Shown: positions 9,631 to 21,537, counted from the stretch's first letter. The stretch: DNA of 64,000 nucleotides from Halomonas sp. TA22 (GCF_013009075.1 NZ_CP053108.1:186001-250000); one strand, 5' to 3'. Made by a program: numbers and translations. Notes: generated from the letters alone by a model not told the origin.

Positions 9631-12600
9631 ATGCTCGAATTGCGAGGTGCGCCCGCTCTCTCCGACTTCCGCCATGCCAAGTTGCTGGCCGGCCTGCGCG
9701 CCCATGTGCCCGTGGTCGAGGCACTGCATGCCCACTATGTGCACTTCGTCGATCATGACGGTGATCTCGGCGACGAGGAGCGTGCCGTGCTGGCGCGGTT
9801 GCTGGAGTATGGCGCCCATGTCGACGATCGCACATCCACCCCGGAAGGGCATCTGTTTCTGGTGGTGCCGCGCATCGGTACTCAGTCGCCCTGGTCATCT
9901 AAGGCCACCGATATCGCGCGCAACTGCGGACTTTCGCGCATTCGTCGCATCGAGCGTGGCACCGCCTACCGGATCAAGCTCTCGAGTGAACTCTCCGAAG
10001 AGACGTTCAATGCCATCGTGGCGCTGCTGCATGACCGCATGACCGAGATGGTGCTGGCCAATGCCTCGGACGCCAGCCGCCTGTTCGCGCACCATGAGCC
10101 AGCGCCGCTGGGACAGATCGATGTGCTGGAGGGGGGGCGCGAGGCGCTGGTCAGGGCCAACCGCGAACTGGGGCTGGCACTCGCCGAGGACGAGATCGAC
10201 TACCTGCTCAAGGCCTTTCAGGGGCTTGCGCGAAACCCCTCGGATGTCGAGCTGATGATGTTCGCCCAAGCCAACTCCGAGCACTGCCGCCACAAGATCT
10301 TCAACGCCGACTGGCTGGTCGACGGCGAGGCCCAGCCGCACTCGCTGTTCAAGATGATCAAGAACACCTACGCCCAATCCCCGCAGGGCATACTCTCGGC
10401 CTACAGCGACAATGCGGCGGTCATCGAGGGCACGACCGCCGGGCGCTTCTTCGCCCAGCCGTTGACTGGGGCCGAGGGCGAGCGCGCCGTCTACGCCACC
10501 CATCACGAGCCGATCCATATCCTGATGAAGGTGGAGACCCACAACCACCCCACTGCAATCGCCCCGGATCCCGGTGCGGCCACCGGGGCGGGTGGCGAGA
10601 TTCGCGACGAGGGTGCTACCGGTATCGGCGGCAAGCCCAAGGCGGGGCTGACCGGCTTCACCGTCTCCAACCTGCGTATCCCTGAGTTCGTACAGCCGTG
10701 GGAAGCCTTCGACTATGGCAAGCCGGAGCGCATCCAGTCGGCCCTGGCGATCATGCTCGAGGCCCCGATCGGCGGGGCGGCCTTCAACAACGAGTTTGGT
10801 CGACCCAACCTCACCGGTTTCTTCCGCACCTACGAGCAGGATGCAGTGGGCGCCGGCGGCATCGAGCGGCGCGGTTATCACAAGCCGATCATGCTGGCCG
10901 GCGGCTACGGCAACATCCGCGAAGGCCACGTGCAGAAGGGCGAGATTCCGGTCGGCGGCAAGCTGATCGTGATGGGCGGCCCGGCGATGCTGATCGGCCT
11001 GGGTGGCGGGGCGGCGTCGAGCATGGCCTCCGGCACCTCGAGCGCCGATCTCGACTTCGCCTCGGTACAGCGCGGCAATGCCGAGATCGAGCGGCGCGCC
11101 CAGGAGGTGATCGACCGCTGCTGGGCGCTGGGCGAGAACAACCCGATCCGCTTCATTCACGACGTGGGCGCCGGCGGGCTCTCCAATGCCCTGCCCGAAC
11201 TGGTCAAGGATGGCGGTCGCGGCGGGGCCTTCGAACTGCGCGCCGTACCCAACGCCGAGCCGGGCATGAGCCCGCTTGAGATCTGGTGCAACGAGGCTCA
11301 GGAGCGTTACGTGCTGGCGGTGGCGCCCGAGGATCTCGACACTTTTGACGCTCTGTGTGCCCGTGAGCGCTGCCCCTATGCGGTGGTTGGCGAGGCACTC
11401 GATGCCCACCATCTCGAGGTGCGCGACGGCCACTTCGAGGCTCGGTCCATCACCACCAAGCCGGTCGATCTGCCGATGAGCGTACTGTTCGGCAAGCCGC
11501 CGAAGATGCAGCGTGAATTTACGCGCGAGACCCGCGAGTTGTCTGGCGTTGCGCTCGACAACCTCGACCTGCGCGAAGCGCTGGATCGGGTACTGCGCTT
11601 GCCTGCGGTGGCCTCCAAGAGCTTCCTGATCACCATCGGTGATCGCTCGATCACCGGCATGGTGGCCCGCGATCAGATGGTTGGCCCCTGGCAGGTGCCA
11701 GTGGCCGATGTCGCCGTGACCACGGCGAGCTTTGACACCCACGCCGGCGAAGCGATGGCGATCGGCGAGCGTCCGCCGGTGGCCCTGATCGACCCCGCCG
11801 CCAGCGCTCGTCTGGCGGTGGCCGAGGCGATCACCAATCTGGCCGCCGCCCCCATCGACAAGATCGGAGATATCAAGCTCTCCGCCAACTGGATGAGTGC
11901 CGCCGACCACGTCGGTGAAAACCAGGCGCTGTACGATGCCGTCTACGCCGTGGGCATGGAGCTGTGCCCGGCGCTGGGCATCGCCATTCCGGTGGGCAAG
12001 GACTCGATGTCGATGCGCACCGCCTGGCAGGAGGAAAACGCGAAGGGCGAGATCGAGGAGAAGAGCATCACCGCGCCGCTGTCGCTCACGGTCACTGCCT
12101 TTGCACCGGTCACCGACGCGCTCAGGACACTGACACCGCAGATCAACCTGGAGCAGGACGAGAGCGACCTGATCTTGATCGACCTGGGCGGTGGCAAGAA
12201 CCGCCTGGGCGGCTCTGCGCTGGCCCAAGTCTATGGCCAGGTCGGCAACGACTGCCCCGACCTCGACGATGCCGAGGATCTCAAGGCGTTCTTCGAGGTG
12301 ATCCAGGGGCTCAACCGTGACGGCAAGCTGCTTGCCTACCACGACCGCAGCGACGGCGGGCTGATGATCACGCTGCTGGAGATGGCGTTTGCCGCCCATG
12401 CCGGGCTCGAGATCAAGCTCGACTGGCTGGTCGACGAGGCCTATCAGGCGGTCGATGCGCTGTTCGCCGAGGAGCTGGGCGCGGTGATTCAGGTGAATCG
12501 CGCCGATACTGAATTCGTGCTGGCACAGTTCGCCGCCGCCGGGATCGATACCTGTGGCGTGATCGCCCGGCCACGCTACGACGACCAAGTGCGGGTGACG

Positions 12601-13584
12601 CTGTTCGAGGAGCCGCTGCTCGAGACCACCCGGCTGCTGACCCAGCGCAGCTGGGCCGAGACCAGCTATCGCCTGCAGGCGATGCGCGACAACTCCGAGT
12701 GCGCCAAGAGCGAGTTCGACGACCTGCTCGACGGCCGTGACCCGGGGCTCTCGGCGCAACCGACCTTCGATGTCGATGAGAATATCGCCGCGCCCTATCT
12801 CAACGTGACGCGCCCGGCCGTAGCGATCCTGCGCGAGCAGGGCGTCAACGGCCATCTGGAGATGGCAGCCGGCTTCGACCGCGCCGGCTTCGAGGCCGTC
12901 GACGTGCACATGAGCGACATCCTGGCCGGGCGCGTCTCTCTCGATCAATTCAAGGGCATGGTGGCCTGTGGCGGCTTCTCCTACGGCGATGTGCTGGGGG
13001 CCGGCGGTGGCTGGGCCAAGTCGGTGCTGTTCAATGCCATGGCCCGCGAGCAGTTCGAAGCGTTCTTCGCCCGTGACGACAGCTTTGCGCTTGGCGTATG
13101 CAATGGCTGCCAGATGTTCTCGCAGCTCAGGGAGCTGATCCCCGGCACCGAAAACTGGCCGCGCTTCGTGCGCAACGAATCCGAGCAGTTCGAGGCGCGC
13201 GTGTCGATGGTCCAGGTCGAGAAGAGCCCCTCGATTTTGCTGGCCGGCATGGAGGGCTCACGCCTGCCGATTGCCGTGGCCCATGGCGAGGGGCGTGCCG
13301 AGTTTCGCGACAGCGCCCACCTGCGTGCCATGCAGGGCAGCGAGCAGATCGCGCTGCGCTATATCGACAACTACGGTCAGGTCACCAGCCGCTATCCGGC
13401 CAACCCCAACGGCTCGCCGTCGGGGATCACCGGACTGACCACGCCGGATGGGCGCGTCACCATCATGATGCCGCACCCCGAGCGGGTGGCGCGAGCGGTG
13501 AACAACTCCTGGCGTCCCGCCGAGTGGACCGGCGATGGCGCCTGGACGCGGCTGTTCCGCAATGCCCGGGTCTGGCTGGGCTGA
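9631..13584 (+). CDS. purL: Phosphoribosylformylglycinamidine synthase
   Basis: A 1317-residue single-chain FGAM synthase (large PurL of gammaproteobacteria), catalysing the fourth step of purine synthesis with ATP and glutamine. Seen: N-terminal PurS-like part, the linker [18 protein letters not shown]-binding stretches ([30 protein letters not shown]), and the C-terminal class I glutaminase with nucleophile Cys1157 in GVCNGCQMF and the His-Glu pair in MMPHPERV. Length and start [11 protein letters not shown] agree with E. coli PurL. A strong terminator follows. A 1017-codon frame on the opposite strand is a high-GC shadow. Confidence 0.97.
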   Translation: MLELRGAPALSDFRHAKLLAGLRAHVPVVEALHAHYVHFVDHDGDLGDEERAVLARLLEYGAHVDDRTSTPEGHLFLVVPRIGTQSPWSSKATDIARNCGLSRIRRIERGTAYRIKLSSELSEETFNAIVALLHDRMTEMVLANASDASRLFAHHEPAPLGQIDVLEGGREALVRANRELGLALAEDEIDYLLKAFQGLARNPSDVELMMFAQANSEHCRHKIFNADWLVDGEAQPHSLFKMIKNTYAQSPQGILSAYSDNAAVIEGTTAGRFFAQPLTGAEGERAVYATHHEPIHILMKVETHNHPTAIAPDPGAATGAGGEIRDEGATGIGGKPKAGLTGFTVSNLRIPEFVQPWEAFDYGKPERIQSALAIMLEAPIGGAAFNNEFGRPNLTGFFRTYEQDAVGAGGIERRGYHKPIMLAGGYGNIREGHVQKGEIPVGGKLIVMGGPAMLIGLGGGAASSMASGTSSADLDFASVQRGNAEIERRAQEVIDRCWALGENNPIRFIHDVGAGGLSNALPELVKDGGRGGAFELRAVPNAEPGMSPLEIWCNEAQERYVLAVAPEDLDTFDALCARERCPYAVVGEALDAHHLEVRDGHFEARSITTKPVDLPMSVLFGKPPKMQREFTRETRELSGVALDNLDLREALDRVLRLPAVASKSFLITIGDRSITGMVARDQMVGPWQVPVADVAVTTASFDTHAGEAMAIGERPPVALIDPAASARLAVAEAITNLAAAPIDKIGDIKLSANWMSAADHVGENQALYDAVYAVGMELCPALGIAIPVGKDSMSMRTAWQEENAKGEIEEKSITAPLSLTVTAFAPVTDALRTLTPQINLEQDESDLILIDLGGGKNRLGGSALAQVYGQVGNDCPDLDDAEDLKAFFEVIQGLNRDGKLLAYHDRSDGGLMITLLEMAFAAHAGLEIKLDWLVDEAYQAVDALFAEELGAVIQVNRADTEFVLAQFAAAGIDTCGVIARPRYDDQVRVTLFEEPLLETTRLLTQRSWAETSYRLQAMRDNSECAKSEFDDLLDGRDPGLSAQPTFDVDENIAAPYLNVTRPAVAILREQGVNGHLEMAAGFDRAGFEAVDVHMSDILAGRVSLDQFKGMVACGGFSYGDVLGAGGGWAKSVLFNAMAREQFEAFFARDDSFALGVCNGCQMFSQLRELIPGTENWPRFVRNESEQFEARVSMVQVEKSPSILLAGMEGSRLPIAVAHGEGRAEFRDSAHLRAMQGSEQIALRYIDNYGQVTSRYPANPNGSPSGITGLTTPDGRVTIMMPHPERVARAVNNSWRPAEWTGDGAWTRLFRNARVWLG

Positions 13585-13602
13585 TAGTGGCGCGTAGCTG
13601 AG

Positions 13603-13629
13603 AAAGCGGCCTGCGGGCCGCTTTTTTTA
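13603..13629 (+). terminator. purL terminator
   Basis: AAAGCGGCC and GGGCCGCTTT pair around TGC and are followed by a T run. It sits 18 bp after the purL stop. Confidence 0.88.
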
Positions 13630-13735
13630 TTGGCTCCCTTATGGAATTAAACGACCGTTTTTAATTGCTCGGCTGACGGGCCACACTCCTGGCAATGGCA
13701 GCGGATGAGAGTTGGCCACCAACAAGGAGAGGAGC

Positions 13736-13852
13736 ATGCACGAGAGCCTTCACGAGCGCGTCACGCTGAGCGTCGAAGCACATGTGCCGAGGTGCGCCTG
13801 GCGCGCCACAATGGCCTCGATCATGGGTGAAGCGGCGCGCTGGCGGCGTTAA
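13736..13852 (+). CDS. Possible small protein, 38 residues
   Basis: An ATG at 13736 follows AAGGAGAGGAGC, one of the strongest ribosome sites in the window, and opens a 38-codon frame ending with TAA at 13852, 33 bp before radD. The peptide is Arg-rich, has one Cys and no membrane segment, and ends GEAARWRR. I do not recognise it. It could be a small protein, a leader peptide coupled to radD, or chance. An AT-rich inverted repeat (AATTAAA/TTTTAATT, about 13645-13666) lies upstream and could mark a promoter. Confidence 0.35.
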   Translation: MHESLHERVTLSVEAHVPRCAWRATMASIMGEAARWRR

Positions 13853-13885
13853 GATGGCGCCTTCCCTAGCTTGCGTTGCCATCCG

Positions 13886-15730
13886 ATGTCCGCCGTGCCT
13901 CCCTCGTCAGCCTCCGCTCCCTTGACGCCTCATGCTGCGCCAGCCCCTGCGCTGCGCCCCTATCAGCAGCACGCAGTGGCACGGGTGGTCGAGCACTTCC
14001 GGGGTTCCGATGAAGCCGCCGTGGTGGTACTGCCCACCGGTAGCGGCAAGTCGCTGGTAATCGCCGAGCTGGCGCGGCTGGCTCGCGGGCGCGTGCTGGT
14101 GCTCGCCCACGTCCGCGAGCTGGTCGAGCAGAACCACGCCAAGTACCAGGCCTATGGGCTCGAGGCGGATATCTTCAGCGCGGGGCTTGGGCGCAAGGAG
14201 GCGGCGCGCCAGGTGGTATTCGGCTCGGTACAGTCGGTGGTTAGGAATCTCGCGCGCTTCGGCGACAACAGCTTCACGCTGCTGGTGATCGACGAGTGCC
14301 ATCGGGTCTCGCTCGAGAAGGAGTCGAGCTATCGGCAGGTGATCGACCATCTACGCCGGCAGAATCCGCGCCTCAAGGTGCTCGGGCTGACCGCCACGCC
14401 GTTTCGCCTGGGCCAGGGATTCATCTACCATCGCCACTATCACGGCATGGTCCGGGGCGACGCCGAGAGCCTGTTTGCCGATTGTGTCTTCGAGCAGCCG
14501 CTGCGGCTGATGGTCAAACAGGGCTATCTGGCCGAGCCGAAACGCATCGACGCGGCGGTCGAACGTTACGACTTCTCGCATCTCGTTCCCTCGACCGCGG
14601 GGGTGTTCCGTGAGGAGGAGCTCAACCGCGTGGTCGCCGGTCATCGCGCCACGCCGGGGATCATCGCCGAGGTGGTCGTGCGCGCCCGCGAGCGCCACGG
14701 GGTGATGATCTTCGCAGCCACGGTGGCGCATGCCGAGGAGATTCTCGGCTACCTGCCGGCTGGCGAGGCGGCGCTGATCACCGGTACGACACCCTCCCGT
14801 GAGCGCGAGGCGCTGATCGATGCCTTCAAGGCGCAGCGGCTCAAGTACCTGGTCAACGTGGCGGTCCTCACCACCGGCTTCGATGCGCCGCATGTCGATC
14901 TGATCGCGATCCTGCGCCCCACCGAATCGGTGGGGCTCTATCAGCAGATCGTCGGTCGTGGGCTGCGTCTGGCTCCGGGCAAGCGCGACTGCCTGATCCT
15001 CGACTATGCCGGCAACCCCTGGGATCTCTATGCGCCGGAGGTCGGCACGCCCAAGCCAGATTCGGATGCCGAGCCGGTACAGGTCGAGTGCCCCGCCTGC
15101 GGCCACGCCAACCTGTTCTGGGGCAAGCGCGATGGCGACATCGTCATCGAGCACTTCGGTCGCCGCTGCCAGGGGCTCGTTGAACGCGCCCGACCCTGCG
15201 CGACAGGCACAGGGGCAACATCGACAATGCCTGCGATGGAGCAGTGCTCCTTTCGCTTTCGTTTCAAGGTATGCGGTGAGTGCGGGGCCGAGAACGATAT
15301 CGCCGCGCGTAGCTGTCACGGCTGCCAGGCGCGGCTGGTCGACCCCGACGACAAGCTCAAGGAGGCGCTACGCCTCAAGGATGCCCGGGTATTGCGCGTC
15401 AGCGGGATGCAGCTCGAGGCGACCGTCAATGGCCGGGGACTCGAGCGCCTCAAGGTCACCTACCACGACGAGGATGGCGCCACGCTGTCTGAGTGGTTCG
15501 CCCTGGAGACGCCGGCCCAGCGCGGCGCCTTCGCGGCGGTGTTCCTGCGTGATCATCTGCGCGCGTCGGGCAGCCGGTGGTCGCCCACCACTCCCGACGA
15601 GGTGATCTCGCAACAGCATCGCCTGCGCGCGCCGGATTTCGTGATCGGTCGCAAGCTGGGGCGCCATTGGCAGGTGCGCGAAAAACTGTTCGATTATGTG
15701 GGTCGCTATCGCAAGGCCACCAGCGCGTGA
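13886..15730 (+). CDS. radD: RadD (YejH) superfamily 2 helicase
   Basis: 614 residues, an ATP-dependent DNA repair protein that in E. coli works with SSB and RecA in double-strand break and crossover processing. Seen: Walker A TGSGKS (51-56), DECH box (136-139), helicase motif III-like LGLTATPFR, the C-terminal helicase domain ending [14 protein letters not shown], and RadD-type zinc-binding segments [15 protein letters not shown] and [18 protein letters not shown], followed by the conserved LIDPDD-like [16 protein letters not shown]. Start at ATG 13886 rather than an upstream TTG. About 20 residues between the two zinc segments look longer than the E. coli protein as I remember it. Confidence 0.9.
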   Translation: MSAVPPSSASAPLTPHAAPAPALRPYQQHAVARVVEHFRGSDEAAVVVLPTGSGKSLVIAELARLARGRVLVLAHVRELVEQNHAKYQAYGLEADIFSAGLGRKEAARQVVFGSVQSVVRNLARFGDNSFTLLVIDECHRVSLEKESSYRQVIDHLRRQNPRLKVLGLTATPFRLGQGFIYHRHYHGMVRGDAESLFADCVFEQPLRLMVKQGYLAEPKRIDAAVERYDFSHLVPSTAGVFREEELNRVVAGHRATPGIIAEVVVRARERHGVMIFAATVAHAEEILGYLPAGEAALITGTTPSREREALIDAFKAQRLKYLVNVAVLTTGFDAPHVDLIAILRPTESVGLYQQIVGRGLRLAPGKRDCLILDYAGNPWDLYAPEVGTPKPDSDAEPVQVECPACGHANLFWGKRDGDIVIEHFGRRCQGLVERARPCATGTGATSTMPAMEQCSFRFRFKVCGECGAENDIAARSCHGCQARLVDPDDKLKEALRLKDARVLRVSGMQLEATVNGRGLERLKVTYHDEDGATLSEWFALETPAQRGAFAAVFLRDHLRASGSRWSPTTPDEVISQQHRLRAPDFVIGRKLGRHWQVREKLFDYVGRYRKATSA

Positions 15731-15847
15731 TGGGGCCTGTCGAGGGAGTGCCGACAGCGCCGGCTTACCTCGCAAGGAGTGTCTTGCTAGACTGTACGAT
15801 CGATCTTTCCCGTTTCAGTCCCATCGGCTCAGGAGGCCGGGCCACGC

Positions 15848-16771
15848 GTGAGCGATACGCCAACGACCGCCGCCAGTGAAATGCCCGCCGCCGTGCAGGG
15901 CGAGCTATTCGCGCGCCTGTTCGATGAGCCGATCCTTGCCGCCCCGGAAGATCTCTACATTCCCCCGGAGGCGTTGCGGGTCTTTCTGGAAACCTTCGAG
16001 GGGCCGCTTGACCTGCTGCTCTACCTGATCCGGCGTCAGAACCTGGATATCCTCTCCATCGACGTGGCGGCGATCACGCATCAGTACATCGAGTACGTGG
16101 AGCTGATGAAGGCGATGGAGATCGACCTGGCCGGCGAGTATCTGCTGATGGCCGCCATGCTCGCCGAGATCAAGTCGCGCACGCTGCTGCCGCGGCCGCC
16201 CAAGGGCGACGAAGAGGACGGCGAGCACGACCCCCGTGCCGAGTTGATCCGCCGCCTGCAGGAGTATGAGCGGCTGAAGCTGGCGGCCGAGGCGCTGGGC
16301 GAGGTGCCGCGACTGGGGCGCGACTGGTTCCCGGCCCAGGCTGGCCTGCCGCCGCTCGAGACACGGGTGGTGCATCCCGAGGTGGGGCTCGATGAGCTGC
16401 TCGGTGCCCTGGCGGGCATCCTGCGGCGCGCCGAACTGACCCAGTCGCACCAGGTCAGCCGCGAGGTGCTCTCGACACGTGAGCGCATGCTGGCGATCAT
16501 GGCGCGCCTCGGCCACGAACAGTACACCCCCTTCGAGGCGCTGTTCACCCTGGAGGAGGGGCGAGCCGGTGTGATCGTGACCTTCATGGCAATCCTTGAG
16601 CTGGCCAAGGAGGCGATGATCGAGATCGTACAGAATGCGCCGCTCTCGCCGATACACCTGCGTGCCCGGTTGCCTGGCGAGCGCGAGTTGGCCGAGGTCG
16701 AGCACGAGGAGGACGAGGCGGGCGAGAGCCCGTTTGCCGACGAGACGGTGAGCGAGATTCCGCATGAGTGA
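15848..16771 (+). CDS. scpA: Segregation and condensation protein A
   Basis: A 307-residue kleisin that bridges the SMC heads and, with ScpB, helps chromosome compaction and segregation. Seen: the N-terminal kleisin block FLETFEGPLDLLLYLIRRQ, then DVAAITHQYIEYVELMK and MAAMLAEIKSRTLLPR, and a C-terminal winged-helix part (TPFEALFTLEEGRAGVIVTFMAILELAKE). Start is GTG with AGGAGG upstream. The end overlaps scpB by 8 bp, so scpA-scpB-rluB is a translationally coupled operon. Confidence 0.93.
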   Translation: MSDTPTTAASEMPAAVQGELFARLFDEPILAAPEDLYIPPEALRVFLETFEGPLDLLLYLIRRQNLDILSIDVAAITHQYIEYVELMKAMEIDLAGEYLLMAAMLAEIKSRTLLPRPPKGDEEDGEHDPRAELIRRLQEYERLKLAAEALGEVPRLGRDWFPAQAGLPPLETRVVHPEVGLDELLGALAGILRRAELTQSHQVSREVLSTRERMLAIMARLGHEQYTPFEALFTLEEGRAGVIVTFMAILELAKEAMIEIVQNAPLSPIHLRARLPGERELAEVEHEEDEAGESPFADETVSEIPHE

Positions 16772-17582
16772 GCGTACGGGCACCCATCTGCTGGAGGAGA
16801 TTCTCGAGGCGGCCCTGCTGGCGGCGGGCGAACCGCTCTCGCTGGAGCGCCTGGAAGGACTGTTCGATGAGCATGAGCGCCCGCCGAGGCGCGAGCTGCG
16901 CACGGCGCTGATACGCCTTGGCGAGTGCCGGGAGCAGGGGGCGCTGGAGCTGATCGAGACCGCTTCAGGGTACCAGCTGCGTATCCGCGCTCGTCTGTCG
17001 CCCTGGGTGTCGCGGTTATGGGACGAGCGTCCGCAACGCTACTCCCGCGCGCTGCTGGAGACACTGGCGCTGATCGCTTATCGGCAACCGGTGACGCGTG
17101 GCGATATCGAGGAGGTGCGCGGGGTCGCGGTGAGCGCCTCGATCATGCGCACCCTGGTGGAACGTGGCTGGATTCGCGTGGTCGGACAGCGTGACGTTCC
17201 CGGGCGGCCTTCGGTCTACGCCACCACGCGTCAGTTTCTCGACGACTTCGGCCTCAAGACGCTGGATGGTCTGCCGCCGATGCATGAACTCAAGGCATTC
17301 GACGCCGCCTATGCCACACTGGAGGATAGCGTGGCACCGCGCGGACAGGACACCGAGAAGCGCAACGACACATTGAGCGCCACCTCTTGCGCAGCGCAGG
17401 CCGATAGCGAGGCCAGCGGCAGGGAGGTGCAATCTTCACACGCCGAGATGGCGTCACCTCGGCCGGGACTGAGCTTCGCTGACCTGGAAGCCCGCCTGGC
17501 CGAACGCGCCCGCGAGAGCGTCGCCGATGACGGACGCGCGGACGCGGCAACCTCAACAGACGAGATGTCAGACGAATCATGA
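16764..17582 (+). CDS. scpB: Segregation and condensation protein B
   Basis: 272 residues, the dimeric double-winged-helix partner of ScpA. Seen: [18 protein letters not shown] at the N-terminus and the conserved core [35 protein letters not shown], and [12 protein letters not shown]. The last 80 residues are low-complexity and acidic, as is common in this family. The stop overlaps the rluB start (ATGA at 17579), which indicates coupling. Confidence 0.93.
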   Translation: MSERTGTHLLEEILEAALLAAGEPLSLERLEGLFDEHERPPRRELRTALIRLGECREQGALELIETASGYQLRIRARLSPWVSRLWDERPQRYSRALLETLALIAYRQPVTRGDIEEVRGVAVSASIMRTLVERGWIRVVGQRDVPGRPSVYATTRQFLDDFGLKTLDGLPPMHELKAFDAAYATLEDSVAPRGQDTEKRNDTLSATSCAAQADSEASGREVQSSHAEMASPRPGLSFADLEARLAERARESVADDGRADAATSTDEMSDES

Positions 17583-18442
17583 GCACCACTACCACCAGCG
17601 AAAAGCTTCAGAAGGTTCTTGCCCGCGCCGGGCTGGGCTCGCGCCGCGAGATGGAGACCGCCATTGCCGGCGGACGTGTCAAAGTCAACGGCAAGGTCGC
17701 CACGCTTGGCGATCGCATCGAGACTCGCGACAAGGTGACCTTCGACGACCGCCCGGTGACCCTGCGCGGTGCCGAAGAGAGTCCCCGGCGAGTGATCATG
17801 TACAACAAGCCGGAGGGCGAGCTGTGCACCCGCAAGGACCCGGAGGGGCGACGTACCGTCTTCGAGCGCCTGCCGCGGCTCAAGGGTGAGCGCTGGATCG
17901 CCATCGGCCGCCTCGACATCAACACCAGCGGTCTGCTGCTGTTCACCACCGACGGTGAGCTGGCCAATCGCCTGATGCACCCCTCCACCGAGATCGAGCG
18001 TGAATACGCCGTGCGCGTGATGGGAGAGGTGACGAAGGCGCAGGTGGTGGCGATGGTCGAAGGCGTCATGCTCGAGGATGGCCCTGCGCGCTTTACCGAT
18101 GTGCAGGAGTTCGGCGGCGAAGGCATCAACACCTGGTTCCATGTGGTGATCATGGAGGGGCGCAACCGCGAGGTACGCCGACTATGGGAGTCCCAGGGGC
18201 TGACGGTGAGCCGCCTCAAGCGCGTGCGCTATGGCAACATCTTTCTCGACAAGCGGGCCAAGGCCGGCGAATGGACCGAGCTCACCCAGGATGAGATCGA
18301 CGATCTCTCCACGCTTGCCGGACTGGCGCCGCGCAAGGTGCCGGAGCTGACGCCGGACGAGAAGAATCGCTGGAGCCGCGACAAGAACAAGCGTCGTCCG
18401 GTCCAGGCGATGCGCAAGCCGCGCTCGACACGCCCACGCTGA
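17579..18442 (+). CDS. rluB: 23S rRNA pseudouridine-2605 synthase
   Basis: 287 residues, a RsuA-family pseudouridine synthase modifying position 2605 of 23S rRNA. An S4-like RNA-binding domain comes first ([28 protein letters not shown]), then the catalytic domain with Asp113 in [14 protein letters not shown] and the [13 protein letters not shown] motif. The C-terminus is Lys/Arg-rich ([14 protein letters not shown]), as in RluB. It overlaps scpB by 4 bp. The scpA-scpB-rluB order is typical of gammaproteobacteria. Confidence 0.93.
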   Translation: MSTTTTSEKLQKVLARAGLGSRREMETAIAGGRVKVNGKVATLGDRIETRDKVTFDDRPVTLRGAEESPRRVIMYNKPEGELCTRKDPEGRRTVFERLPRLKGERWIAIGRLDINTSGLLLFTTDGELANRLMHPSTEIEREYAVRVMGEVTKAQVVAMVEGVMLEDGPARFTDVQEFGGEGINTWFHVVIMEGRNREVRRLWESQGLTVSRLKRVRYGNIFLDKRAKAGEWTELTQDEIDDLSTLAGLAPRKVPELTPDEKNRWSRDKNKRRPVQAMRKPRSTRPR

Positions 18443-18450
18443 AAAAAGAG

Positions 18451-18479
18451 TTGTCACCACAGGGCCCTATCAGTAATAT
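18451..18479 (+). promoter_or_regulatory. Sigma-70 promoter of the tRNA-Lys-like gene
   Basis: TTGTCA (18451-18456) and TAATAT (18474-18479) are separated by 17 bp, which puts +1 about 10 nt before the tRNA 5' end. This is one of the best sigma-70 matches in the window. Confidence 0.7.
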
Positions 18480-18494
18480 ATGCGCCCTGTCGGG

Positions 18495-18567
18495 GGGTCG
18501 TTAGCTCAGTTGGTAGAGCAGTTGGCTTTTAACCAATTGGTCGTAGGTTCGAATCCTCTTCCACCAC
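18495..18567 (+). tRNA. tRNA-Lys (UUU), with an aberrant 3' portion
   Basis: The 5' part is canonical tRNA-Lys: acceptor strand GGGTCGT, D-arm GCTC/GAGC, anticodon arm GTTGG-CTTTTAA-CCAAT with anticodon TTT, then TCGTAGGTTCGAATCC. From there the expected end (ACACGACCC then ACCA) is replaced by TCTTCCACCACCC. The T-stem keeps only three Watson-Crick pairs and one G-T pair, and the 3' acceptor strand cannot pair properly with GGGTCGT. It may be a transcribed tRNA pseudogene or the product of recombination at the 3' end, a favourite integration target. A strong promoter precedes it. Confidence 0.6.
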
Positions 18568-18698
18568 CCTTCACCGCCTGCAACGTTGCTCGTCGCCAGC
18601 AGCGGATGCGTACTTTACGGCCTACTTTCACAGAGCGCAAGAGCCAATGCGAAAAAATATAGACCATGCAACGCGAAGGCACCATGAAAATGCATGAC

Positions 18699-20183
18699 TC
18701 AGATCATGAACAGGTCGACGAAGCGATGCACGGGGGTCGCTTCCAGCGTCTGCTGATCCTTGCAGAGAGCGTATATTTGCTCGCAGCGTATGGAAGGGAA
18801 GCGAGTTGCCAGGTTGCTCCTGAACTTCGCTTCCAGCAGCGGCATCCCCTCTTCGCGGCGGCGACGGTGGCCGATGGGATACGCCACTTCTGTGCACTCC
18901 GTCGAACTTCCGTCGCTGAAAAACACCTGGATGGCATTGGCGATGGAGCGCTTGTCGGCGGCGAGATAATCCTGCGTGTAGCGGGGTTCCTCGATCACCT
19001 CCATTTTGCCCCTCAGCGTATCGATGAGCGGATGCTGGCGATGAAAGGCATCCTCGTAGTGCTCGGCGGTCAGGTCGCCGAAGATCAGCGGTACCGCCAC
19101 CATGTACTGCAGGCAGTGGTCGCGATCCGCCGGGTTGGCCAGCTCCCCTTCCTTGGAGATGATGCGGATGGCCGATTCGTGGGTAGTGATGACGATGCGC
19201 TCGATCTCCTCCAGGCGATCCTTGACCTGGGGGTGGAGACGTACCGCCGCTTCGCAGGCGGTTTGGGCATGGAACTCGGCTGGGAAGGCGATCTTGAACA
19301 GGATGTTTTCCATCACGTAGGTGCCGAATTCGCGTTGAAAGCGAAATTCCCTTTCTCCTTCGGACTTGAGCTTCTGATCTTTGTTGGTCTTGGAGAAGAG
19401 CACGTCGTAGAAGCCCCACTGTGGTGCGCTGAGCACGCCGGGAATGCCCATCTCGCCACGCAGGGCGATATCGGCCAGACGCACGCCTCTTGAGGTGGCA
19501 TCGCCTGCTGCCCAGCTTTTACGCGAGCCGGCATTGGGCGCATGGCGGTAGGTGCGCAGACTTTGACCATCGGCCCAGGCGTGGGAAAGGGCCGAGAGCA
19601 GCTGTTCACGTTCCGCCCCCATCAATTTGGCAGCTACCGCGGTGGAAGCCACCTTGACCAACACGACATGATCCAGGCCTACCCGATTGAAGGAGTTTTC
19701 CAGCGCCAGCACGCCCTGGATCTCGTGGGCCTTGATCATGGCGTTGAGCACGTCGCGCATGGTCAGCGCTGGCTCGCCTTGAGCGATGCGCTTCTGTGAA
19801 AGGTGATCTGCGACGGCCAGGATGGCACCGAGGTTGTCTGAGGGATGGCCCCACTCGGCGGCAAGCCAGGTGTCGTTGTAATCGAGCCAGCGAATGATGC
19901 AGCCGATGTCCCAGGCCGCTTTGACCGGATCTAGGCGAAAGGGCGTCCCCGGTACCCGAGCGCCATGCGGCACCATGGTACCTTCGACCAGCGGCCCCAG
20001 ATGTTTGGTGCATTCAGGGAAGCGTAGCGCCAACAGGCCGCACCCCAGGGTATCGATCAAGCAATTTCGCGCCGTATCCAGCGCTTCGTCACTCTCGATA
20101 CGGTAGTCGAGTACGTAATCGGCAATCTTCTGTAGCTCGAAATCATAATCGGGTCGGACGTTGCTCTCGGCGGTGGTGCTCAT
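18699..20183 (-). CDS. prpD: 2-methylcitrate dehydratase
   Basis: 494 residues of the MmgE/PrpD family, dehydrating 2-methylcitrate to 2-methyl-cis-aconitate in propionate breakdown. Seen: the N-terminal [77 protein letters not shown], and the C-terminal [21 protein letters not shown]. The ATG at 20183 (CAGGAG upstream) is used; the open frame continues 61 codons further without family similarity. It is the last gene of the prp operon. It coexists with AcnD/PrpF, which catalyse an equivalent step. Confidence 0.94.
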   Translation of the reverse strand: MSTTAESNVRPDYDFELQKIADYVLDYRIESDEALDTARNCLIDTLGCGLLALRFPECTKHLGPLVEGTMVPHGARVPGTPFRLDPVKAAWDIGCIIRWLDYNDTWLAAEWGHPSDNLGAILAVADHLSQKRIAQGEPALTMRDVLNAMIKAHEIQGVLALENSFNRVGLDHVVLVKVASTAVAAKLMGAEREQLLSALSHAWADGQSLRTYRHAPNAGSRKSWAAGDATSRGVRLADIALRGEMGIPGVLSAPQWGFYDVLFSKTNKDQKLKSEGEREFRFQREFGTYVMENILFKIAFPAEFHAQTACEAAVRLHPQVKDRLEEIERIVITTHESAIRIISKEGELANPADRDHCLQYMVAVPLIFGDLTAEHYEDAFHRQHPLIDTLRGKMEVIEEPRYTQDYLAADKRSIANAIQVFFSDGSSTECTEVAYPIGHRRRREEGMPLLEAKFRSNLATRFPSIRCEQIYALCKDQQTLEATPVHRFVDLFMI

Positions 20184-20281
20184 GCTCACTCCTGTCACAG
20201 GCTCGATGTCGTCTCCCTTCACTATAGAAAAACGCCCCGAGCCTTGCGATTCGAGGCGAAGACTTGGTGCGTACTCTTGTC

Positions 20282-21472
20282 CTAAAAAGCATCGCCTGGA
20301 ATGCGAACCCAGCCTTCCATCAGCACCCGAGCACTGCGACTCATCACCGCTTTGGTCGCCGTCCATTGTCCAGCGACCTGGGACGCTTCCGCCCCCACCC
20401 GCAGGGTGCCCGAGGGATGACCGAAATGCACCGCGTTGCGCTCGCCGCCACCGGCAGCCAGGCTGACCAAGGTTCCCGGTACCGCCGCCGCCGTGGCGAT
20501 GGCTACCGCGGCGGTGCCCATCATGGCGTGATGCAGCTTGCCCATGGAGAGCGCACGCACCACCAAGTCGATATCGGACGCTTTGATCGTTTTGCCACTG
20601 GAGGCCACGTAATCCGCCGGCGGCGCAACGAAGGCGACCTTCGGCGTGTGCTGGCGCTCGGCCGCTTCGCTGATCTCCTTGATCAGTCCCATGCGCACCG
20701 CGGCATGGGCGCGTATGGTCTCGAACATGGCCAATGCCTTGGTATCACCGTTGATCGCTTCCTGCAGCTCGGTACCGGTGTAGCCGATCGCTGCTGCATT
20801 GACGAACACGGTCGGGATACCGGCGTTGATCATGGTCGCCTCGAGTGTGCCCCCCTCCACCACATCGGCCGGCACCTCCAGTTGGTCGACCAGGTTACCG
20901 GTGGGGAACATGGCACCATCGCCGTCTGCTGGATCCATGAACTCCACCGCCACCTCGGCGGCGGGAAAGGTCACGCCGTCGAGCTCGAAGTCACCGGTTT
21001 CCTGCACCTCGCCGTTGGTGATCGGCACTCGTGAGACGATGGTCTTGCCGATGTTGGCCTGCCAGATGCGTACCGTGGCGATGCCGCTTTCGGGAATGCG
21101 TGAGGGATCTACCAGGCCATTGCTGATGGCGAAGGGCCCTACGGCGGCGGAGAGGTTGCCACAGTTGCCACTCCAGTCGACGAAGGGCTTGTCGATGGAG
21201 ACCTGACCGAACAGGTAGTCGATGTCGTGATCGGGGCTCTCGCTTATCGACAGTATCACCGTCTTGCTGGTGCTGGAGGTGGCCCCGCCCATGCCATCGA
21301 TCTGTTTCTGGTAGGGATCGGGGCTGCCGATCACCCGCAGCAGCAGTGCATCGCGGGCCGGGCCGGGCTTCTGCGCCGCCTCGGGGAGATCATCCAGGCG
21401 GAAAAAGACACCCTTGCTGGTACCACCACGCATGTAAGTGGCGGGAATTCTGACTTGTGCAACGCTTGCCAT
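20282..21472 (-). CDS. prpF: PrpF, AcnD-associated aconitate isomerase
   Basis: 396 residues. PrpF-family proteins have a diaminopimelate-epimerase-like fold and isomerise the trans-aconitate-type product of AcnD so that 2-methylcitrate turnover can continue. Seen: [16 protein letters not shown] at the N-terminus, [16 protein letters not shown], the [16 protein letters not shown] segment carrying the conserved Cys, and GTLRVGAE near the C-terminus. Start at 21472 (AGGAAGCGAG upstream) matches the family start; a further 19 codons upstream are open. It lies 65 bp after acnD in the same operon. Confidence 0.94.
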   Translation of the reverse strand: MASVAQVRIPATYMRGGTSKGVFFRLDDLPEAAQKPGPARDALLLRVIGSPDPYQKQIDGMGGATSSTSKTVILSISESPDHDIDYLFGQVSIDKPFVDWSGNCGNLSAAVGPFAISNGLVDPSRIPESGIATVRIWQANIGKTIVSRVPITNGEVQETGDFELDGVTFPAAEVAVEFMDPADGDGAMFPTGNLVDQLEVPADVVEGGTLEATMINAGIPTVFVNAAAIGYTGTELQEAINGDTKALAMFETIRAHAAVRMGLIKEISEAAERQHTPKVAFVAPPADYVASSGKTIKASDIDLVVRALSMGKLHHAMMGTAAVAIATAAAVPGTLVSLAAGGGERNAVHFGHPSGTLRVGAEASQVAGQWTATKAVMSRSARVLMEGWVRIPGDAF

Positions 21473-21537
21473 GGCACTCGCTTCCTGAAGTGACGAAAAG
21501 CCCCGACGAGATGCCGGGCGTTCACGCAACGTGTTGA

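Noticed and set aside
9895-12948. 1017-codon open frame on the minus strand
   Set aside because: It lies wholly antisense to purL, has a His/Arg/Gly-rich composition typical of high-GC shadow frames, and shows no domain.
18480-18662. 60-codon frame containing SLAQLVEQLAFNQLVVGSNP
   Set aside because: This is the well-known spurious translation of a tRNA gene.
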